Positions 54,403-63,887 are shown, counted from the stretch's first letter. The stretch is DNA of 64,000 bases from Pseudomonadota bacterium (GCA_023422775.1 JAFAGM010000023.1:10163-74162), one strand, 5' to 3'. Numbers and translations: made by a program. Notes: generated by a model not told the origin, from the letters alone.

Positions 54403-55160
54403 AAACGCCAGCCCGAATGCAGCGCCACGATGCCGCCGGAGAGGCTTTCCCATTTCACCCGCGCAAAGCCGGCGGCGCGGATCATCTCGGCGAATTGCGT
54501 GGGCCTCGGAAATTTCCGGATCGACTCGACGAGGTATCGGTAGGATTCCGCATCGCCCGTCACGGCACGGCCGAGCGGCGGGATCACGTTGAAGGAAAAG
54601 AAGTCGTAGAGCCGGTCGAGCCCGGGGACATCGACGGTGGAGAATTCCAGGCAGAGGAAGCGGCTGCCGGGCCGCAGCACGCGATAGGCCTCAGCGAGCG
54701 CGGCATCGATCCGCGGCACGTTGCGGATGCCGAACGCGATGGTGTAGGCGTCGAAGCTGCGATCGGGGAAGGCCAGCGTCTCGGCATTGCCTTCCACGAA
54801 CGAAACCTGCTGGTCGAGATGGCGTGCCACCGCACGGTTGTGGCCGACCGCAAGCATATCGGCATTGATGTCGCAGACGGTGGCGTGGAAGCCGGTGCCA
54901 GCGGCCTTGGCCGCGCGGAAGGCGATATCGCCGGTGCCGCCGGCGACATCGAGCAAGGCGAACGGCGCATCGCCCCGCGGCGGGTTGAGCGCGTTGATCA
55001 TGATGTCCTTCCAGGCCCGGTGCAGGCCCGCCGACATCAGGTCGTTCATCAGGTCGTAGCGCGACGCGACGCTGTGAAACACGTCGTTCACCAGCGTCTG
55101 CTTGTCCCCCAGGGGCACGTCCCTGAAGCCGAAATGGGTGGTCTGCTCCGGTTGGCTCAT
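54399..55160 (-). CDS. ubiE: UbiE C-methyltransferase (ubiquinone/menaquinone biosynthesis)
   Basis: 253-residue SAM-dependent methyltransferase. Motif I LDVAGGTGDIAFRAA (about 72-86), the family signature YDLMNDLMSAGLHRAWK (about 35-51) and RVLRPGSRFLCLEFS are present. It is first in ubiE-ubiB; the stop overlaps ubiB. Upstream is a palindromic repeat, then the divergent mutM. Confidence 0.95.
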   Translation of the reverse strand: MSQPEQTTHFGFRDVPLGDKQTLVNDVFHSVASRYDLMNDLMSAGLHRAWKDIMINALNPPRGDAPFALLDVAGGTGDIAFRAAKAAGTGFHATVCDINADMLAVGHNRAVARHLDQQVSFVEGNAETLAFPDRSFDAYTIAFGIRNVPRIDAALAEAYRVLRPGSRFLCLEFSTVDVPGLDRLYDFFSFNVIPPLGRAVTGDAESYRYLVESIRKFPRPTQFAEMIRAAGFARVKWESLSGGIVALHSGWRL

Positions 55161-55182
55161 CCTTCGGTCCCGCCTCTATTCC

Positions 55183-55266
55183 CGTCATTGCGAGCGAAGC
55201 GAAGCAATCCACCTGTCCACGCGGGGATGGATGGATTGCTTCGTCGCTTCGCTCCTCGCAATGACG
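55183..55266. repeat. Dispersed palindromic repeat between ubiE and mutM
   Basis: CGTCATTGCGAGCGAAGCG and CGCTTCGCTCCTCGCAATGA with inner GAAGCAATCCA/TGGATTGCTTC arms. It is the second copy of the element at 19877-19963, here in a divergent promoter region. Confidence 0.8.
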
Positions 55267-55340
55267 AGGAGTGTGCGGCGGACCATAGCGCGCCCGCCGC
55301 AATGGGGCTATCACGTCACCTCCGTAAGGTGAATGCCTCC

Positions 55341-56222
55341 ATGCCCGAATTGCCTGAAGTTGAGACCGTCCGCCGCGGCCTGCAGCCTGCCATGGAGGGG
55401 GCGAAAATCCTGAAAGCCGAAGCCCGGCGGAAGGATCTGCGGTTTCCTTTTCAAAAGGACTTTACCGCCCGGCTGGAAGGCCAGACCGTGACCGGCCTCG
55501 GCCGTCGCGCCAAATATCTGATGGCGGATCTCGCCTCCGGCGACGTGCTGCTGATGCATCTGGGCATGTCCGGCTCGTTCCGGGTGCTCGAAGACGGTGG
55601 CGGCAATATGCCCGGCCAATTCCACCATCCGCGCGGCGAGGATCGCGCGCACGATCACGTTGTGTTTCACATGTCGTCGGGCGCGGCTGTCGTGTTCAAC
55701 GATCCGCGCCGCTTCGGCTACATGAAGATCATCGCCCGCAACGCGCTGGAGGACGAGCCGCTGTTGAAGGGGCTGGGTCCCGAACCGCTCGGCAACGAGT
55801 TCGATGCCGCGATGCTGGCGCGTTCCTGCGCCAACAAGAAGACCAGCCTGAAGGCGGCGCTGCTCGACCAGCGCGTGGTCGCCGGCCTCGGCAACATCTA
55901 TGTCTGCGAGGCGCTGTTCCGTTCGCACCTCTCACCGCGACGGCTGGCGGCGACGCTCGCGACAAGAAAGGGCGAACCGGCCGATCATGCGAGGCGCCTG
56001 GTGTCGTCGATCCACGACGTGCTCAACCAGGCGATCAAGGCCGGCGGCTCCTCGATCAGCGACCATCGCCTGACCTCCGGCGAGCTAGGCTACTTCCAGC
56101 ATTCGTTCCAGGTCTACGACCGGGAAGACGAGACGTGCCGGACCGCCGGCTGCAGCGGCATCGTGCGCCGCTTCGTCCAGAACGGGCGCTCGACCTTCTG
56201 GTGCTCGAAGTGCCAGAAGTGA
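55341..56222 (+). CDS. mutM: Formamidopyrimidine-DNA glycosylase (Fpg/MutM)
   Basis: 293-residue base-excision glycosylase/AP lyase removing 8-oxoguanine. The N-terminal MPELPEVE gives the catalytic Pro and Glu. The helix-two-turn-helix is at about 165-235, and the zinc finger closes the protein with CRTAGC then CSKCQ. ATG 55341 is used because Pro must be residue 2 after Met; AAGGTG lies nine bases upstream. Confidence 0.96.
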   Translation: MPELPEVETVRRGLQPAMEGAKILKAEARRKDLRFPFQKDFTARLEGQTVTGLGRRAKYLMADLASGDVLLMHLGMSGSFRVLEDGGGNMPGQFHHPRGEDRAHDHVVFHMSSGAAVVFNDPRRFGYMKIIARNALEDEPLLKGLGPEPLGNEFDAAMLARSCANKKTSLKAALLDQRVVAGLGNIYVCEALFRSHLSPRRLAATLATRKGEPADHARRLVSSIHDVLNQAIKAGGSSISDHRLTSGELGYFQHSFQVYDREDETCRTAGCSGIVRRFVQNGRSTFWCSKCQK

Positions 56223-56245
56223 CCGGAACGCCTGAGGAACGGGTA

Positions 56246-57016
56246 TCAGCTCCGGGCCGGCGCTCGCAGGAAGCGCGCGCTGTCGGTTTCGATACGGGGG
56301 AGCGCGGCCATCGCCGGAAGACGCGCGGGCGTTTCCACCAGTTCCTCGATGATCGGCTCGTCGCTGGCGACCACCTCGTTGCCCATCCGCGCGCAGATCC
56401 ACTGCCAAAGGGCGCGGATCTCCTCGGCGGATTTGCCGCCCGGCGCGAATTCGCAGACCGCAAGCCCCGCGCTCAGCGCGTCCTGGTGATCGTTGCGCAT
56501 CACGATGGAGGGTCTGGCAAGGACATCGTCGACGTCGAGCGCGGCCTCGTCGCCGAGCGAGGTCTCCGCGCCGGCGAGCCGCGCCGCGGCCCTGATCGGG
56601 GTCTGGTTCAGGACATAGGCGAACGGCTTGCGCCAGGCCCTGACGACGCTGAGGGTTGCTGCGGTCGCCTCGATATCGGCGATGCTCGGGCGCGCCGGAA
56701 TCAGGCAGAAGTCGGCATAACGGATCGCCGAAACGGTCGCGGCGGTAATCCCGCCGGCGGTATCGACGATCGTCACCGTCACGCCCTCTCGCTCGAGCGA
56801 TTGCAGGCGCCGTTCGACCTGCCTGGCATCATAGATCGCTTCGACGACCGGCGCGGCGTGGGGACGGCGACGCCTCCAGTTCGAAACGGTGCCCTGCGTG
56901 TCGGTCTCGATCAGGCGGACATTGTGCCCGGCCCTGATGGCGGCGAGTGCAAGGCTGATGGCAAGCGTGCTCTTGCCGGCGCCACCCTTCTGGGTGGCCA
57001 ATACGATCGTCTGCAT
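56246..57016 (-). CDS. ParA family ATPase
   Basis: 256-residue deviant-Walker ATPase. The P-loop KGGAGKST (10-17), the VDTAGG switch (about 86-91) and the LIPARPS strand are present. It lacks an N-terminal DNA-binding domain, as in ParA-type partition or MipZ-like positioning ATPases. No parB gene lies beside it, so it is not clearly the chromosomal ParA. It converges on mutM with 23 bases between stops. Confidence 0.85.
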   Translation of the reverse strand: MQTIVLATQKGGAGKSTLAISLALAAIRAGHNVRLIETDTQGTVSNWRRRRPHAAPVVEAIYDARQVERRLQSLEREGVTVTIVDTAGGITAATVSAIRYADFCLIPARPSIADIEATAATLSVVRAWRKPFAYVLNQTPIRAAARLAGAETSLGDEAALDVDDVLARPSIVMRNDHQDALSAGLAVCEFAPGGKSAEEIRALWQWICARMGNEVVASDEPIIEELVETPARLPAMAALPRIETDSARFLRAPARS

Positions 57017-57257
57017 TTCAGATCCTCTGGATGGCTTTCAGGCATTTGAAGTACGCCACGAGCAGGGCCGCATTCTGCGGCGCCGGATTACGCGCTCGTT
57101 CAGACGTGCCCAGCCCGATCCAGAAGTCAGGGATCGCGGTTGTCCGAATCAGTCAGTTTGCAATGATGCCCGATTATGGAATTGTGGTCATCCGGGCAAA
57201 TACTGCCGGTTGGCGCAATTTTGCCGATCAGACGACGACAAGAACCAGGAAAAAAGC

Positions 57258-58937
57258 ATGACGGGTCAATGGCGTGATCGCGCAGCCACCAGCTTTCAGT
57301 GTCTGAAGCAGCCGGCGACCGGCAGCCGCGGCATGGTGGTCAGCAACCATCCGCTGGCCTCGAGCGCCGGCGCCGAAATGCTCGCCGCCGGCGGCAACGC
57401 CGTCGATGCCGCGATCGCGACGCTGTTCACGCTGACGGTGGTCGAGCCGATGATGGTCGGCATCATCGGCGGCGGCATGGCCCATATCCGGCTGGCCGAC
57501 GGCAGCCACCGCTTCATCGATGGCCAGAGCACGGTGCCGCTGGCGGTCAAGCCCGATACCTACAAGTCCAAACCGGGTTCGGCGCACGACGTGTTCGATA
57601 CCGTCGGCGATGAAAACCTGACCGGCCCAAAGGCGGTGGCGGTGCCGGGATCGCTGAAGGCGTGGTGCGAGACGCTGCAGCGGTTCGGCACCATGAGCCT
57701 TGCCGACGTCATGCAGCCCGCCATCAAACATGCCTCGCGCGGCTATAACGTGACGCCGTATCTGCACGAATGCATCGCCGACAGCGCCGGCGAGATGCGC
57801 AAGGACAAGGATATTTCGGCGATCTATCTGCCGAACGGTGAGCCGCTGAAGGTCGGCGAGCGCGTGGTGCAGGCGGAATATGCGGAGACGCTGACCTACA
57901 TTTCCCAGCGCGGCGAGGCGGCGCTGTACCACGGCCCGCTCGGCGACATCCTCGTCGACTACATGAAGCGGAAGGGCGGATTCATCGTCCGCGAGGATCT
58001 CACTGGTTACAAGACCGTCGAGCGCCAGCCGATCCGCGCCGATTATCGCGGCTGGGAAATCCTGGGGCCGCCGCCGCCGGCGGCTTCCGGCGTGCACATC
58101 GCGCAGATGCTCAACATCCTCGAAGGCTACGATATCGCAAAGCTCGGCTTCGGCTCTGTCGAGACCATTCACTACCTCGCGGAAGTGCTCAAGATCGCCT
58201 TTGCCGATCGCGCCGCTGCGAGCGGGGATCCTGATTTCATCAACGTGCCGGTCGAGCGCCTGACGTCGAAGGCCTATGCCGACGAACGCCGCCGCGCGAT
58301 CGATTCAGATCGTGCTCAGGCATGGGGCGCCGGCATCCAGCAGCTCGAAAGCGCGCACACCACGCACATGACGGCGGCGGATGCGTTCGGCAACGTGGTG
58401 GCGACCACGCAGACCATCAACAATCTGTTTGGCGCGAAGATCCTGATTCCCGGGCTCGGCGCCGTGCCGAACAACTACATGAACCTGTACGATCCGCGTC
58501 CCGGCCACGCGCTGTCGCTGGCGCCCGGCAAGCGCGTCACCACCTCGATGTCGCCGATGATGGCGCTGCGCGACGGCAAGCTCGTCTACGCGCTCGGCCT
58601 GCCCGGCGGAAAGCGGATTTTTCCAAGCGCAATGCAGGCGCTGATCAACCTGATCGACCACGGCATGAGCCTCCAGGAAGCGGTCGAGGCGCCGCGGGTC
58701 TGGACCGAAGGCAATGCGCTCGAAGTCGAGTCCGCCGTGCCCGAAAGCGTTCGCGCCAAACTGACCGCGATGGGCCATCAGGTGCAGGCGATGCCGACCG
58801 TTGCAGGCGGCATGAACGGCATCGCGTTTCACGAGGACGGCGGAATGTCCGGTGCAGCCTGCTGGCGCGCCGACGGCACGCCGATCGGCATCGCCGGCGG
58901 CCTGGCGCGCGCCGGCATCAGGTTCACGCTGGCGTGA
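57258..58937 (+). CDS. ggt: Gamma-glutamyltransferase
   Basis: 559-residue N-terminal nucleophile hydrolase that transfers or hydrolyses gamma-glutamyl groups, for example of glutathione. The cleavage/nucleophile site is HTTHMTAADAFGN (Thr before His-Met, about residue 372-376). Family segments GMVVSNHPLASSAGAEMLAA and GGNAVDAAIA occur near the N-terminus. No secretory signal peptide precedes them, so it may be cytosolic or use another route. ATG 57258 has AGGA seven bases upstream. Confidence 0.9.
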   Translation: MTGQWRDRAATSFQCLKQPATGSRGMVVSNHPLASSAGAEMLAAGGNAVDAAIATLFTLTVVEPMMVGIIGGGMAHIRLADGSHRFIDGQSTVPLAVKPDTYKSKPGSAHDVFDTVGDENLTGPKAVAVPGSLKAWCETLQRFGTMSLADVMQPAIKHASRGYNVTPYLHECIADSAGEMRKDKDISAIYLPNGEPLKVGERVVQAEYAETLTYISQRGEAALYHGPLGDILVDYMKRKGGFIVREDLTGYKTVERQPIRADYRGWEILGPPPPAASGVHIAQMLNILEGYDIAKLGFGSVETIHYLAEVLKIAFADRAAASGDPDFINVPVERLTSKAYADERRRAIDSDRAQAWGAGIQQLESAHTTHMTAADAFGNVVATTQTINNLFGAKILIPGLGAVPNNYMNLYDPRPGHALSLAPGKRVTTSMSPMMALRDGKLVYALGLPGGKRIFPSAMQALINLIDHGMSLQEAVEAPRVWTEGNALEVESAVPESVRAKLTAMGHQVQAMPTVAGGMNGIAFHEDGGMSGAACWRADGTPIGIAGGLARAGIRFTLA

Positions 58938-58947
58938 AGCGGATGGG

Positions 58948-59067
58948 CTCCTCATCCTGAGGAGGCCGCGAAGCGGCCGTCTCGAAGGGATGGCCGCAGG
59001 CGCGATCGGTGGCCTTCATGGTTCGAGACGCGCGTTCCGCGCTCCTCACCATGAGGCTATGATGAGG
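58948..59067. repeat. Intergenic palindromic repeat between ggt and moeB
   Basis: CTCATCCTGAGGAG, CCGCGAAGCGG and TCTCGAAGGGATGGCC, then GGTTCGAGACGCGC and CTCCTCACCATGAGG. The halves are related in inverted order, an element common in this lineage. Confidence 0.7.
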
Positions 59068-59096
59068 GCGATGTCGGGGAAGAAAGTAGTGCGACC

Positions 59097-59900
59097 ATGC
59101 TCACGGCCAATGAACTCGAACGCTATGCCCGCCACATCGTGCTGCGCGAAGTCGGCGGCCCCGGCCAGACCGCGCTGAAGGAAGCCTCCGTGCTGGTGAT
59201 CGGCGCCGGCGGCCTCGGCGCGCCCGTGCTGATGTACCTCGCTGCCGCCGGTGTCGGCACGCTCGGCGTGGTCGACGACGATCTGGTCTCGCTGTCCAAT
59301 CTGCAGCGCCAGATCATCCACACCACGCCCGACATCGGACGACGCAAAGTCGACAGCGCGGCCAGCGCGATTTACGCGCTCAATCCGCACGTTCATTTCG
59401 AGGCGCATGCGGTGCGCCTGAATGCGAAGAACGCGATGACGCTGATCGGCGGCTACGACCTCGTGCTCGACGGCTCCGACAATTTCGAGACCCGCTATCT
59501 GGTTTCCGATGCGTGCTTCTTTGCCGGCAAGCCGCTGATCACGGCGGCGCTCGGCCAGTTCGATGGATCGCTGACCACGATCCGCGCGCATGAAACCGAC
59601 GAGCAGGGTGAATTCAACCCGACCTATCGCTGCCTGTTTCCCGAACCGCCGCCGCCCGGCACCGTGCCGGCTTGCGCCGAAGCCGGCGTGATGGGCGCGC
59701 TTGCGGGCATGCTGGGCTCGATGATGGCGCTGGAAGCGATCCGCGAAATCGTCGGCTTCGGCGACAGCCTGGTCGGCCGGCTGGTGATGGTGGATGCCCG
59801 CGCGATGCGCTTTGAAACCTTGCGCTATGCGCGGGATCCAGCCAACCCGCTCAACGGCGATACGCCCGTCATCACCGATCTGAGCGGATACACGGGCTAG
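59097..59900 (+). CDS. moeB: MoeB/ThiF/HesA family adenylyltransferase
   Basis: 267-residue E1-like enzyme that adenylates the C-terminal Gly-Gly of a small sulfur carrier such as MoaD or ThiS. GAGGLGAPVLMYLAAAGVG is the nucleotide fold (about 36-54), Asp/Arg residues follow in NLQRQIIH, and PACAEAGVMG holds the conserved Cys. No rhodanese domain is present. MoaD/MoaE or thi genes are not in the window, so the partner is unknown. Confidence 0.88.
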   Translation: MLTANELERYARHIVLREVGGPGQTALKEASVLVIGAGGLGAPVLMYLAAAGVGTLGVVDDDLVSLSNLQRQIIHTTPDIGRRKVDSAASAIYALNPHVHFEAHAVRLNAKNAMTLIGGYDLVLDGSDNFETRYLVSDACFFAGKPLITAALGQFDGSLTTIRAHETDEQGEFNPTYRCLFPEPPPPGTVPACAEAGVMGALAGMLGSMMALEAIREIVGFGDSLVGRLVMVDARAMRFETLRYARDPANPLNGDTPVITDLSGYTG

Positions 59901-59917
59901 CGTCCGCCGGCTTCATC

Positions 59918-60910
59918 TCACCGCTTCTCGCTGTCCATATGCGCGAGCTGCGCGTCCGGATAGCGCGCGCCTGCCGCGACGCCGGGCGGGAATGCCTTTG
60001 CCAGCGCGGCGAGATGCGTGTCATTCAATTTCACGTCGAGCGCGCCGAGCGCCTCGGAAAGGCGGTCGCGGCGGCGTGCGCCGACCAGCGGCACGATATC
60101 GTTGCCCTGCGCCGCGACCCAGGCGATCGCGACCTGGGCCGGCGACGCGCCGAGATCGGCGGCGATGGTGCGCAGCGATTCCACCAGCGCCAGATTGGCG
60201 TCGAGGTTGCCGGCCTGGAAGCGCGGGCTCATCGCGCGGAAATCCTTCGCGCCCCGATCCGCAGTCCAGTGTCCGCTGATCAGCCCGCGCGACAGCACGC
60301 CATAGGCCGTGATGCCGATGCCGAGTTCGCGGCAGGTCGGCAGGATGTCGTCCTCGATGCCGCGCGAGATCAGCGAATATTCGATCTGCAGGTCGCTGAT
60401 CGGATGCACGGCATGCGCACGCCGGATCGTATCCGCGCCTACTTCCGACAGGCCGATATGCCGGATCCAGCCCGCCTTCACCATGTCGGCCATGGCGCCG
60501 ATCGTCTCCTCGATCGGCACATCCGGATCGAGCCGCGCCGGACGATAGATGTCGATGGTCTCGAGGCGCAGCCGCTGCAGCGAATAGGCGACAAAGTTCT
60601 TCACCGCGGCCGGGCGGCTGTCATAGCCCAGCCAGTTCTTCACGGGATCGCGCAGCGCGCCGAACTTGACGCTGATCTGCAGGTTGTCGCGGCTGCGGCT
60701 GGCGAGCGCCTCGCCGATCAGCATCTCGTTGTGGCCCATGCCGTAGAAGTCGCCGGTGTCGAGCAGGGTGATCCCCGCATCGAGCGCGGCGTGGATCGTG
60801 GCGATGCTCTCGCTGCGGTCGGCCGGGCCGTAGAAGTCCGACATGCCCATGCAGCCGAGGCCGATGGCTGCGACATTGGGGCCGGTAGAACCGAGTTTGC
60901 GTTGTTCCAT
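59918..60910 (-). CDS. Aldo/keto reductase
   Basis: 330-residue NADPH-dependent oxidoreductase of the AKR13-like group. The catalytic Asp and Tyr are in LLDTGDFYG, and Lys in ISVKFGALRD. The usual catalytic His position reads DIYRPARLDP, with Ala where many relatives have His. ATG 60910 was chosen because AGAGGAGAG lies a few bases upstream; a 32-codon longer frame overlaps the lysR promoter. It is divergent from the LysR gene, which may regulate it. Confidence 0.88.
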   Translation of the reverse strand: MEQRKLGSTGPNVAAIGLGCMGMSDFYGPADRSESIATIHAALDAGITLLDTGDFYGMGHNEMLIGEALASRSRDNLQISVKFGALRDPVKNWLGYDSRPAAVKNFVAYSLQRLRLETIDIYRPARLDPDVPIEETIGAMADMVKAGWIRHIGLSEVGADTIRRAHAVHPISDLQIEYSLISRGIEDDILPTCRELGIGITAYGVLSRGLISGHWTADRGAKDFRAMSPRFQAGNLDANLALVESLRTIAADLGASPAQVAIAWVAAQGNDIVPLVGARRRDRLSEALGALDVKLNDTHLAALAKAFPPGVAAGARYPDAQLAHMDSEKR

Positions 60911-61011
60911 GATGGCTCTCCTCTGACATCGGTGGCAGCGTTCGCGCCGTGATGACGAGACTGATGTAGACCCTTCCGATTGCGGAGATAAGCTGGACAA
61001 TTTCAAATAGC

Positions 61012-61031
61012 TTGTTCAGTATATTGAACAA
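61012..61031. promoter_or_regulatory. Palindrome overlapping the lysR start
   Basis: TTGTTCA and TGAACAA pair around GTATAT. The last base is the A of the lysR ATG. It is a good candidate LysR autoregulatory site in the divergent lysR/aldo-keto reductase region. Confidence 0.5.
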
Positions 61032-61945
61032 TGAAGGATTTTGATCTCCGCGACCTCGATGCTTTCGTCGCTGTGGCGCGCACCCGGAATTTCCGTCGCG
61101 CCGCGGTGGAGCAGGGCGTCTCCGTCTCGAGCCTCAGCCAGCGGCTGCGCGACATGGAGGAGCGGCTCGGCGTCCGCCTGATGAACCGCACCACGCGCAG
61201 CGTCGCGCTCACCGAGGCTGGCGAACTGCTGCTGGCCCGTGTCGGCCCGGCCATATCCGATGTCGGTGAGGCGCTGGATCAGGTACGCGGCTTGCGCGCC
61301 GTGCCGTCGGGGCGACTGCGCATCAACGCGCCGCCGCCGGCGATCGACCTGGTGCTGGCGCCGATGGTCGCGCCGTTTCTTGCGGCCCATCCCAACATCG
61401 ATCTGGAGATCGTCGGCGACAGTTCGTTTGTCGATATCGTTGCCGGCGGCTTTGACGCCGGCGTGCGCTATGGCGAGCATCTGGCGCAGGACATGATCGC
61501 GGTCTCGCTCGGCGCGCCGCAGCGTTACGCAGTGGTCGCCTCGCGCGAATATGTCGCGCAGCATGGCCGGCCGGAACTCCCGAAGGACCTGCTGGAGCAT
61601 GCCTGCATCCGCACCCGCTTCGGCAGCGGCGCGATGCTGGATTGGGAATTCGAGAAGGCGGGCCGTGTCGTAAAGGTCTCGCCGCCGGCCAAGCTGATTG
61701 CGACCTATCTCGGCCTGGCATTGCGCGCCGTCCATGACGGTGTCGGCTTCTGGCTGACGTTCGAGGGCTACGTTCGCTACGGCATCAAGTCGGGCACGCT
61801 GGTCAGCGTGCTCGACGACTGGTGCCCGCCGTTTCCGGGGCCGTTCCTGTATTACCCGAGCCGCCGCCAGCCGCCGCCTGCACTCGCCGCATTCGTGGCC
61901 TTCGTCGCGGAATGGCGCAAGCGCGAGCGGCGCAAGGATAAATGA
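61031..61945 (+). CDS. LysR family transcriptional regulator
   Basis: 304-residue regulator. The winged-helix N-terminus (DLRDLDAFVAVARTRNFRRA, then SSLSQRLRDMEERLGVRLM) is followed by a periplasmic-binding-like effector domain (about 90-295). It is divergent from the aldo/keto reductase gene across 120 bases, the classical arrangement for a LysR regulator and its target. No Shine-Dalgarno precedes the ATG, so the mRNA could be leaderless or poorly translated. Confidence 0.9.
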   Translation: MKDFDLRDLDAFVAVARTRNFRRAAVEQGVSVSSLSQRLRDMEERLGVRLMNRTTRSVALTEAGELLLARVGPAISDVGEALDQVRGLRAVPSGRLRINAPPPAIDLVLAPMVAPFLAAHPNIDLEIVGDSSFVDIVAGGFDAGVRYGEHLAQDMIAVSLGAPQRYAVVASREYVAQHGRPELPKDLLEHACIRTRFGSGAMLDWEFEKAGRVVKVSPPAKLIATYLGLALRAVHDGVGFWLTFEGYVRYGIKSGTLVSVLDDWCPPFPGPFLYYPSRRQPPPALAAFVAFVAEWRKRERRKDK

Positions 61946-61970
61946 AACCGTAGCCGCGCAACCGACTCAC

Positions 61971-62007
61971 CGTCGTCCCGGTGTTCGCTACGTTCGCCGG
62001 GACGACA
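61971..62007. repeat. Palindromic repeat between lysR and gyaR
   Basis: CGTCGTCCCGG and CCGGGACGACA-type arms pair around TGTTCGCTACGTTCG. It separates two convergent genes and probably helps terminate both. Confidence 0.65.
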
Positions 62008-62010
62008 ACC

Positions 62011-63012
62011 TCACAGCATGCTCGGCAGCACGCGGTCCGGCGGCTTGTGGTTGTCGAGGAAGGTGCGGATATTGATGATCACTTTCTCGCCCATCTCGAC
62101 GCGGCCTTCGATGGTGGCCGAACCCATATGCGGCAGCAGCGTCGCCTTGCCGGCTTTGGCGAGGCGCACCAGTTTGGGATTGACCGCGGGTTCGTGCTCG
62201 TAGACGTCGAGGCCGGCGCCGGCGATGTCGCCGGCTTCGATCAGCTTGATCAGCGTGTCCTCGTCGATCACGCCGCCGCGCGCGGTGTTGACGATATAGG
62301 TGTCCTTCCGGATCAGCTTCAGCCGGCGCGCCGAGAGCAGATGGTATGTCGCAGGTGTGTGCGGACAATTCACCGAGATGATGTCCATCCGCGCCAGCAT
62401 CTGGTCGAGGCTTTCCCAATAGGTCGCGCCGAGTTCCTCGGCGATCATGGGCGCCACGGGGCGGCGGTTGTGATAGTGGATCTGCAGGCCGAACGCGCGC
62501 GCCCGGCGGGCCACGGCCTGGCCGATGCGGCCCATGCCGATGATGCCGAGGCGCTTGCCGCCGATCCGGTGGCCGAGCATCCAGGTCGGCGACCAGCCCG
62601 GCCAGTTCTTGCCCTCGGTCAGGATCGAGGCGCCCTCGATCAGCCGGCGCGGCACCGCGAGGATCAGCGCCATGGTCATGTCGGCGGTGTCCTCGGTCAA
62701 AACCTTCGGCGTGTTGGTTACCGTGATGCCGCGCGCATGGGCCGCAGTGACGTCGACATTGTCGACGCCGTTGCCGAAATTGGCGATCATGCGCAGCTTG
62801 CAGTCGGGATGCCCCAGCATCTCCTCGTTGATCACGTCGGTGACGGTGGGCACCAGCACGTCGGCCGAGCGCGCGGCTTCGGCAAGCTGCTCTGGAGTCA
62901 TCGGCGTATCGTCGAGATTGAGCCTCGCATCGAACAGTTCGCGCATCCGGGTCTCGATCGAGTCCGGCAATTTGCGGGTGACGACGACGAGAGGCTTTTT
63001 CTTAACCGACAT
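62011..63012 (-). CDS. D-2-hydroxyacid dehydrogenase (D-glycerate dehydrogenase/glyoxylate reductase type)
   Basis: 333-residue NAD(P)H enzyme. The nucleotide motif GIIGMGRIGQAVARRA (about 156-171), catalytic Arg in NTARGG, Glu in VYEHEPAVNP and His in LLPHMGSAT are all present. Its best fit is the glyoxylate/hydroxypyruvate reductase group (GyaR), which would move carbon between glyoxylate, glycerate and serine. Substrate choice is not certain. Confidence 0.88.
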   Translation of the reverse strand: MSVKKKPLVVVTRKLPDSIETRMRELFDARLNLDDTPMTPEQLAEAARSADVLVPTVTDVINEEMLGHPDCKLRMIANFGNGVDNVDVTAAHARGITVTNTPKVLTEDTADMTMALILAVPRRLIEGASILTEGKNWPGWSPTWMLGHRIGGKRLGIIGMGRIGQAVARRARAFGLQIHYHNRRPVAPMIAEELGATYWESLDQMLARMDIISVNCPHTPATYHLLSARRLKLIRKDTYIVNTARGGVIDEDTLIKLIEAGDIAGAGLDVYEHEPAVNPKLVRLAKAGKATLLPHMGSATIEGRVEMGEKVIINIRTFLDNHKPPDRVLPSML

Positions 63013-63359
63013 GTACTGCTCTCATGAGGCAATGGGTCGCCAGAGCTCGCCGTTCAGACCTCATTAACCCGGTTGTTCGACACTGCTGATGCCGCGCGGT
63101 CCCGGTGTCCCGCTGTTTCGTCGGGCAAGTCCTTGGGTTCCCAAATACTTGCCACGGATTCTCAGCGGAAAATCCGGGCACGCTTGTTCTCAACGTTCCG
63201 TCCTCTCTATCAGAAGGCCGGGCCAAGACAAGAACCCCCTCGGAGGTCGAATATCCGGGGGTGACCAAAGCGCGGCGCAGGGGTTTGGGGTTTTTCGGGC
63301 GTTAGCGAGCGGTTCAACTCGAAGAATTTGAGTTGGGAAGCTCGGCAGGAGACGAGTTG
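63013..63359. other. Divergent intergenic region, no gene seen
   Basis: About 350 bases between gyaR and the SH3-domain gene. Short overlapping frames here have no ribosome sites. A T-rich stretch at about 63284-63297 is the most AT-rich part and may hold the promoter of the downstream gene. Confidence 0.5.
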
Positions 63360-63887
63360 ATGGCGTTGGGGCGTTTCTGTTCGATGTCGGTGCTGGCGGG
63401 GTGCTGGCTTGTCGCATCGGTCAGCACAGGTTTTTCGGCCAAGGATTCGGCCATGACGACGAGCGGCCTTCCGGTGCCGCGATATGTCAGCCTCAAATCC
63501 GACCATGTAAACGTCAGGGCCGGTCCGACCAAGGAAAACGACGTCGCCTGGATCTATACCCGATCCGGCTTGCCGGTCGAAATCACCGCCGAATTCGAGA
63601 ACTGGCGCCGCGTGCGCGATTCCGAAGGCGCCGAGGGCTGGGTCTATCATTCGCTGTTGTCGGGCCGCCGCACCGCGGTCGTCACCATGAAGAGCAAGGA
63701 CGAGCTTGCGCCACTCTACGATCGCGCCGATCCCGGCAGCGCGGTGGCAGCCCGCCTGCAGGCCGGCGTCGTCGCCCAGGTGAAGAAATGTTATTCAGGC
63801 TGGTGCCGCGTCACCGGCAACGGCTTTGACGGCTGGATCGAGCAGCAGCGGCTGTGGGGCGTCTACGCCGACGAGAAGGTCGATTGA
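63360..63887 (+). CDS. Exported SH3-domain protein
   Basis: 175-residue secreted or periplasmic protein. A signal peptide (about 1-27, ending STGFSA) precedes two bacterial SH3 (SH3_3/DUF1058) repeats: KSDHVNVRAGPTKENDVAW (about 45-63) with GWVYHSLLSG, and a second repeat ending WCRVTGNGFDGWIEQ. Such domains bind peptidoglycan peptides. ATG 63360 has AGGAGA eight bases upstream; a TTG nine codons earlier is less likely. Confidence 0.85.
   Translation: MALGRFCSMSVLAGCWLVASVSTGFSAKDSAMTTSGLPVPRYVSLKSDHVNVRAGPTKENDVAWIYTRSGLPVEITAEFENWRRVRDSEGAEGWVYHSLLSGRRTAVVTMKSKDELAPLYDRADPGSAVAARLQAGVVAQVKKCYSGWCRVTGNGFDGWIEQQRLWGVYADEKVD

Noticed and set aside
57017..57257. Upstream extension of ggt to an ATG inside the ParA-like gene
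   Set aside because: The extension is antisense to the ParA-like gene and lacks a ribosome site, whereas ATG 57258 has AGGA at good spacing.
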